Below are positions 5,510 to 8,094 of a stretch of DNA of 8,094 nt, one piece after another. Source of the stretch: Chloroflexota bacterium (GTDB lineage: Bacteria > Chloroflexota > Limnocylindria > Limnocylindrales > CSP1-4); assembly GCA_021814735.1 (NCBI GenBank), contig JAKAHX010000058.1, positions 1-8,094 on the forward strand, written 5' to 3'. Below the pieces are notes generated by a model. That model was not told the DNA's origin and searched no databases. It saw only the letters and a list, made by a program, of their open reading frames with translations. The position numbers and the translations under genes are program-made. How positions within the stretch are numbered: position 1 is the stretch's first letter; every line of letters starts with the position of its first letter.

Positions 5510-6295
5510 ATGAACGCGATGATCGAGCTGACGGACCAGGAGTGGTGGCTCGTCCGTGACCTGTTCGACCCCCGAGGCCGCCGCGGGGTGCCCGCGCGCT
5601 ATCCCCGGCGGCAGATGGTCGAGGCGATGCTCTTCCTCGCCCGGACCGGCTGCCAGTGGCGCTACCTGCCTGAGCGCTACCCGCCCTGGTCCGCCGTCTG
5701 GCAGCAGTGGCGGCGCTGGCGCGCCAACGGGGTCTGGGAGCGCGCGATGGCCCGTCTCGCGCGGCTCATCCGACAGCGTGCCAAGCGCAAGCACGTCGAA
5801 CCGACGATGGTCATGATCGATGCCCAGACCGTTCGCGGGGGACGGGCCGGCCCGACGTTCCACAACGCCGGCGGACGGGGTGGCCGCACGATCGGCGCCA
5901 AGCGCAGCATCCTCATCGAGTATCTCGGCCTGCCGCTCGCGGTGCGGGTCGATCCCGCCAAGCCGCACGACGTGAAGGTCGGGCGCGAGCTGCTGGCCGC
6001 GGGGCTCAAGGACCTGCCGCTCGTGCGCGACGTGATCGCCGATCGCGGCTACCGGGGCCTGGCGGGTCTCGCCGCCCGACGCCAGGTCACCCTCAACATC
6101 AAGGCGCCGCCCAAGGGCAGCACGGGCTTCGTGCCCCTCGCACCGCTCTACAAGGTCGAACACGCGTTCGCTCGCCTGGGACGCTGGCGCAGGCTGTCGC
6201 GCTGCTACGAGGGGACCGAGGCGAGCGCGAAGGCGTGGCTCGAGGTGGCCTGCCTCGCCTACCTGTTCGCGCGCTGGCGGATCGAGCCGGCCTGA
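5510..6295 (+). CDS. IS5-family DDE transposase
   Basis: 261 residues, intact. In-frame stop TAG at 5474 limits the start; ATG 5510 is chosen, with ATG 5519 as an alternative, and neither has a clear Shine-Dalgarno. The N-terminal DNA-binding part (about 1-95) begins LTDQEWWLVRDLF and has YPRRQMVEAMLFLARTGCQWRYLP followed by YPPWSAVWQQWRRWRANGVWER, the DUF4096-type pattern of the single-ORF IS5 relatives. The RNase H-like catalytic core shows Asp104 in MVMIDAQTV, Asp178 in VIADRGYRG, and Glu217 in YKVEHAFARLGRWRRLSRCYE; together these give the DDE triad. The usual VER at the glutamate is VEH here, a mild deviation. It would bind the AGAGCCTG ends and cut and join the element. No frameshift is present, unlike many IS5 relatives that need programmed frameshifting. 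The stop is 8 bp from the stop of the convergent passenger gene. Confidence 0.94.
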   Translation: MNAMIELTDQEWWLVRDLFDPRGRRGVPARYPRRQMVEAMLFLARTGCQWRYLPERYPPWSAVWQQWRRWRANGVWERAMARLARLIRQRAKRKHVEPTMVMIDAQTVRGGRAGPTFHNAGGRGGRTIGAKRSILIEYLGLPLAVRVDPAKPHDVKVGRELLAAGLKDLPLVRDVIADRGYRGLAGLAARRQVTLNIKAPPKGSTGFVPLAPLYKVEHAFARLGRWRRLSRCYEGTEASAKAWLEVACLAYLFARWRIEPA

Positions 6296-6303
6296 CCGTC
6301 GCC

Positions 6304-6717
6304 TCAGGGGCTCTCGATCGGAAGGTTCTGCCGGTATCCCGCCGCGACGAAGATCGCGTTCTGGTCGACGACCACGACGACGGCGCGATCGAACGACGGC
6401 GCGATGGTTCCGGACGCTGGCGGTGGCGGACCCTTCGGGATCTGCCCGTCGATGTAGCACACGGTCGCCGACTGATCGGCGGAGTAGCGGGCGAGCAGAG
6501 GATTGCCGCTGACCGCCGGCAAGGCACGGATCGCACCGATCGTCGAGGGGAACCAGGCAGCCACGACGCCGTGGTCGTCCCGCGCTGTCGTCAGGCACGC
6601 CGTGGGAGGCGAAGGCGCGCTCTGCCCCGGGAACGGTGGAGTCGCCGTCGCCGATCCGACACAGGCCGCCAGCAGCGCCGGAAGGAGAACCAGAACCGGA
6701 CGTTGCAGCCGCCTCAT
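6304..6717 (-). CDS. Predicted lipoprotein, passenger gene within the IS
   Basis: 137 residues from ATG at 6717-6715 to TGA at 6306-6304. The longer frame from GTG 6774 would begin inside the terminal repeat and add 19 residues before the signal peptide, so the internal ATG is preferred; no good Shine-Dalgarno is seen for either. The N-terminus MRRLQRPVLVLLPALLAAC is a classic lipoprotein signal with lipobox L16-A-A-C19. Then come a Pro/Ser/Ala-rich linker (20-40) and a small domain with two further cysteines, Cys41 and Cys87, which could form a disulfide, plus a hydrophobic strand AVVVVVDQNAIFVAAGY (112-128). The mature protein would be anchored to the outer face of the cell membrane. I do not recognise the family and see no transposition, resistance or toxin motif. 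It is convergent to the transposase with an 8-bp gap. Signal peptide and codon bias argue that it is a real gene. Confidence 0.7.
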   Translation of the reverse strand: MRRLQRPVLVLLPALLAACVGSATATPPFPGQSAPSPPTACLTTARDDHGVVAAWFPSTIGAIRALPAVSGNPLLARYSADQSATVCYIDGQIPKGPPPPASGTIAPSFDRAVVVVVDQNAIFVAAGYRQNLPIESP

Positions 6718-6764
6718 GCGCGAATGACGACTTAGCGTGCCTTGCGGTTCCGCGGGGCTGCTGA

Positions 6765-6781
6765 TTTCATCCACAGGCTCT
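6765..6781 (-). repeat. Right terminal inverted repeat of the IS
   Basis: Read on the minus strand AGAGCCTGTGGATGAAA; one mismatch (A to G at position 11) to the left end. It lies beyond the passenger gene, 470 bp past the transposase stop. Confidence 0.85.
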
Positions 6782-6812
6782 TAGATGGGCGGCGCGTGGG
6801 CCGGCGGGCCAC

Positions 6813-8094
6813 CTACGGGGTCGTGACCGTCTTCCAGGAGCCCCAGAGCCCCACCGCGTTGCGCGCCCGCACCCGGACCGTGACCTTCGCCCCGTGGGCT
6901 GCCCCGATGCGGACCGTGGTGCCGGTGGCGCTTCGGCTGAGCTGGTGCCAGTACCCCGACCCGATCCGGTACTGGAAGAGGTACCCAGTGATCCCGGCCG
7001 GGTGGCCCGCGTCGAAGCGCGACACCCACCTCCCCGCGGACGCCGACCAGGCCAGCGTCAGCGTGCTGACCGTTGGCCCGTGCCGGACCAGCACCACGTC
7101 GACGGGGCGGATCGTCGAGCGTGCGCCGGAGGCGTCGCGCACCTGCACGTACACCGTGCGGAGGCCGTCGGGGCCGGGTGCCAGCGTCCACGGGATCGTG
7201 GCACTGGCACGGCGCCAGGTTGACCAGGTCGTGCCGTCGTTCGAGATCCGCACGCCGGTGACCGCGTGCCCGGCGGACCTCCAGCCGATGCGCAGCGTGA
7301 CCTTCGTCGAGGTCGAGAGGAACGGCGACACGGAGACGCGGGACACCTCCAGCCCCCGGTGGAGCGAGGCCAGCACGGCCCAGTACCCGGGCTCGCCGCG
7401 GTCGAACCCCAGCGCCCAGAGCCCCACCCCGGCCAGGCCGCGCCGGAGTGCCAGCTGGGCCTTGGGTTCCAGCGCGGCCGGGTCGTCGTAGTACAGCTGG
7501 GTCCACGTGGCGTCCCCCGGATCCCAGCGCGACAGCACCACCGACTGCTCGAGCGGATCGAAGCGGATCGACATGCCCGCCCCGTCGGTGGCGAGGTTCT
7601 TGACGAAGACCGGCCCCCCACCGCCGTAGGTCGCGGCCGACTGGCGGGCGCTCCGGATGCCCGACGAGACGGTGGGCCACTCCCGGCCGTACAGCGGGAG
7701 GCCCAGGATCAGCTTCTGCGGCGGCACCCCGGCAGCGGCGTACTGGTCCAGGCTCCAGGTCAGGTTCTGCGTGCCCGATGCCGTCACCAGGGGATCGATG
7801 CTGCCCACCGGGTCGCTGCTCGCGGAGCGGTAGCCGTACCCCATCAGGAAGATCCGGTCCACGCCGTTCGCGGCGGCCGCCGCGGCCATCTTCGCGCCGC
7901 TGCCGTTCGAGTTGGTCGCCACGCTCACCTGCCCTGCCGGGTCGTAGGTGAGGACGGCCTGGCGCACCGCCCCGACGAAGGTGCCGTACGCCGCGAAGTA
8001 GGTGCCCGAGAGTCCCTCGATGTCGATGCTGACGCCGTCCAGGCCCAGCTGTCGGATCAGCGCGATCGCGTTGGCGATGAACGCGGTCTGCGCG
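6813..8094 (-). CDS. Secreted-type GH18 glycosidase with Ig/FN3-like domains, 5' end missing
   Basis: The frame is open to the right edge; about 426 residues are visible and the stop TAG is at 6815-6813. Numbering from the visible end, LDGVSIDIEGL (18-28) is the GH18 active-site strand: DGxDxDxE with Ser in place of the first Asp of DxDxE, and Glu26 as the acid/base. The GH18 barrel continues with VDRIFLMGYGYR, KLILGLPLYGREW, TQLYYDDPAALEPKAQLAL and LAGVGLWALGFDRGEPGYW, reaching to about residue 240. This layout, and the S/NxDxE variant, resembles the YaaH/SleL-like branch that acts on peptidoglycan or GlcNAc polymers. Two beta-sandwich-like modules follow: one with VRISNDGTTWSTWR (about 245-330) and a fibronectin-III-like one ending VRVRARNAVGLWGSW (about 335-426). 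The protein is probably exported, but signal peptide and first barrel strands lie outside the window. It converges on the dehydrogenase gene, with the IS between them. Confidence 0.88.
   Translation of the reverse strand, partial: AQTAFIANAIALIRQLGLDGVSIDIEGLSGTYFAAYGTFVGAVRQAVLTYDPAGQVSVATNSNGSGAKMAAAAAANGVDRIFLMGYGYRSASSDPVGSIDPLVTASGTQNLTWSLDQYAAAGVPPQKLILGLPLYGREWPTVSSGIRSARQSAATYGGGGPVFVKNLATDGAGMSIRFDPLEQSVVLSRWDPGDATWTQLYYDDPAALEPKAQLALRRGLAGVGLWALGFDRGEPGYWAVLASLHRGLEVSRVSVSPFLSTSTKVTLRIGWRSAGHAVTGVRISNDGTTWSTWRRASATIPWTLAPGPDGLRTVYVQVRDASGARSTIRPVDVVLVRHGPTVSTLTLAWSASAGRWVSRFDAGHPAGITGYLFQYRIGSGYWHQLSRSATGTTVRIGAAHGAKVTVRVRARNAVGLWGSWKTVTTP

Larger units (their letters stand above)
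5428..6781. mobile_element. IS5-family insertion sequence with passenger gene, 1354 bp
   Basis: Bounded by 17-bp terminal inverted repeats differing at one position: AGAGCCTGTGAATGAAA at the left (5428-5444) and AGAGCCTGTGGATGAAA read on the minus strand at the right (6781-6765). TA lies immediately outside both ends (5426-5427 and 6782-6783) and the wider flanks are TC and GA, so the empty site was probably TCTAGA with TA duplicated, or the symmetric flank extends the repeat to 20 bp. The element holds one IS5-type transposase (5510-6295) and one convergent lipoprotein gene (6304-6717). Left end to transposase stop is 868 bp, about the size of a plain one-ORF IS5 relative; the other 486 bp are the passenger region. 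Intact transposase and near-perfect ends suggest an active or recent element. Confidence 0.85.

Noticed and set aside
6304..6316. Possible internal right end of the IS (CTCAGGGGCTCT) just after the transposase stop
   Set aside because: It only loosely resembles the terminal repeat and needs two inserted bases; the end at 6765-6781 matches 16 of 17 positions and has TA flanks. It remains worth a look as a relic of a shorter ancestor.
6784..6812. Hairpin after the GH18 stop (GTGG...CCAC around 6797-6812)
   Set aside because: The stem is short with a G-G mismatch and no T-tract follows on the minus strand, so it does not qualify as a terminator.

Overview
The window is about 8.1 kb of very GC-rich bacterial DNA with strong G/C bias at third codon positions, tightly spaced genes and several GTG starts. 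The gene set (SufT-type Fe-S factor, PduO-type adenosyltransferase, EntS-like exporter, Bax-inhibitor-1 protein, secreted GH18 with Ig/FN3-like domains) fits a soil or freshwater Chloroflexota (Limnocylindria/Ellin6529-like) or, less likely, an actinobacterium. This assignment rests on composition and gene style only. No rRNA, tRNA or CRISPR array was seen.

Layout, left to right. (1) 1-768: the end of an unrecognised helical protein, followed 9 bp later by a DUF433 (VapB-like antitoxin/HTH) gene with no PIN-like toxin beside it. (2) 769-980: a regulatory intergenic region with three 18-bp tandem repeats, an inverted repeat closely resembling an IscR/Rrf2 operator, a possible -10 box and a leader hairpin. 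(3) 981-3478: sufT-like MIP18/DUF59 gene, PduO-type cob(I)alamin adenosyltransferase and MFS exporter, all on the + strand and probably one transcript, joining Fe-S assembly with coenzyme B12 formation. (4) 3572-4339: a Bax-inhibitor-1/YbhL-type seven-helix membrane protein with its own strong Shine-Dalgarno. (5) 4500-5375: a 3-hydroxyisobutyrate dehydrogenase family enzyme ending in a clear intrinsic terminator. (6) 5428-6781: an intact IS5-family insertion sequence inserted 3 bp past that terminator's T-tract. It carries a transposase and, convergent to it but inside the same terminal inverted repeats, a small predicted lipoprotein gene. (7) 6813-8094: the 3' part of a minus-strand GH18 glycosidase with two C-terminal beta-sandwich-like domains; its start lies beyond the right edge.

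The two observations most worth following are the IscR/Rrf2-like operator directly in front of sufT, which predicts Fe-S-responsive control of a sufT-adenosyltransferase-exporter operon, and the IS5-family element carrying a non-transposase lipoprotein passenger gene.
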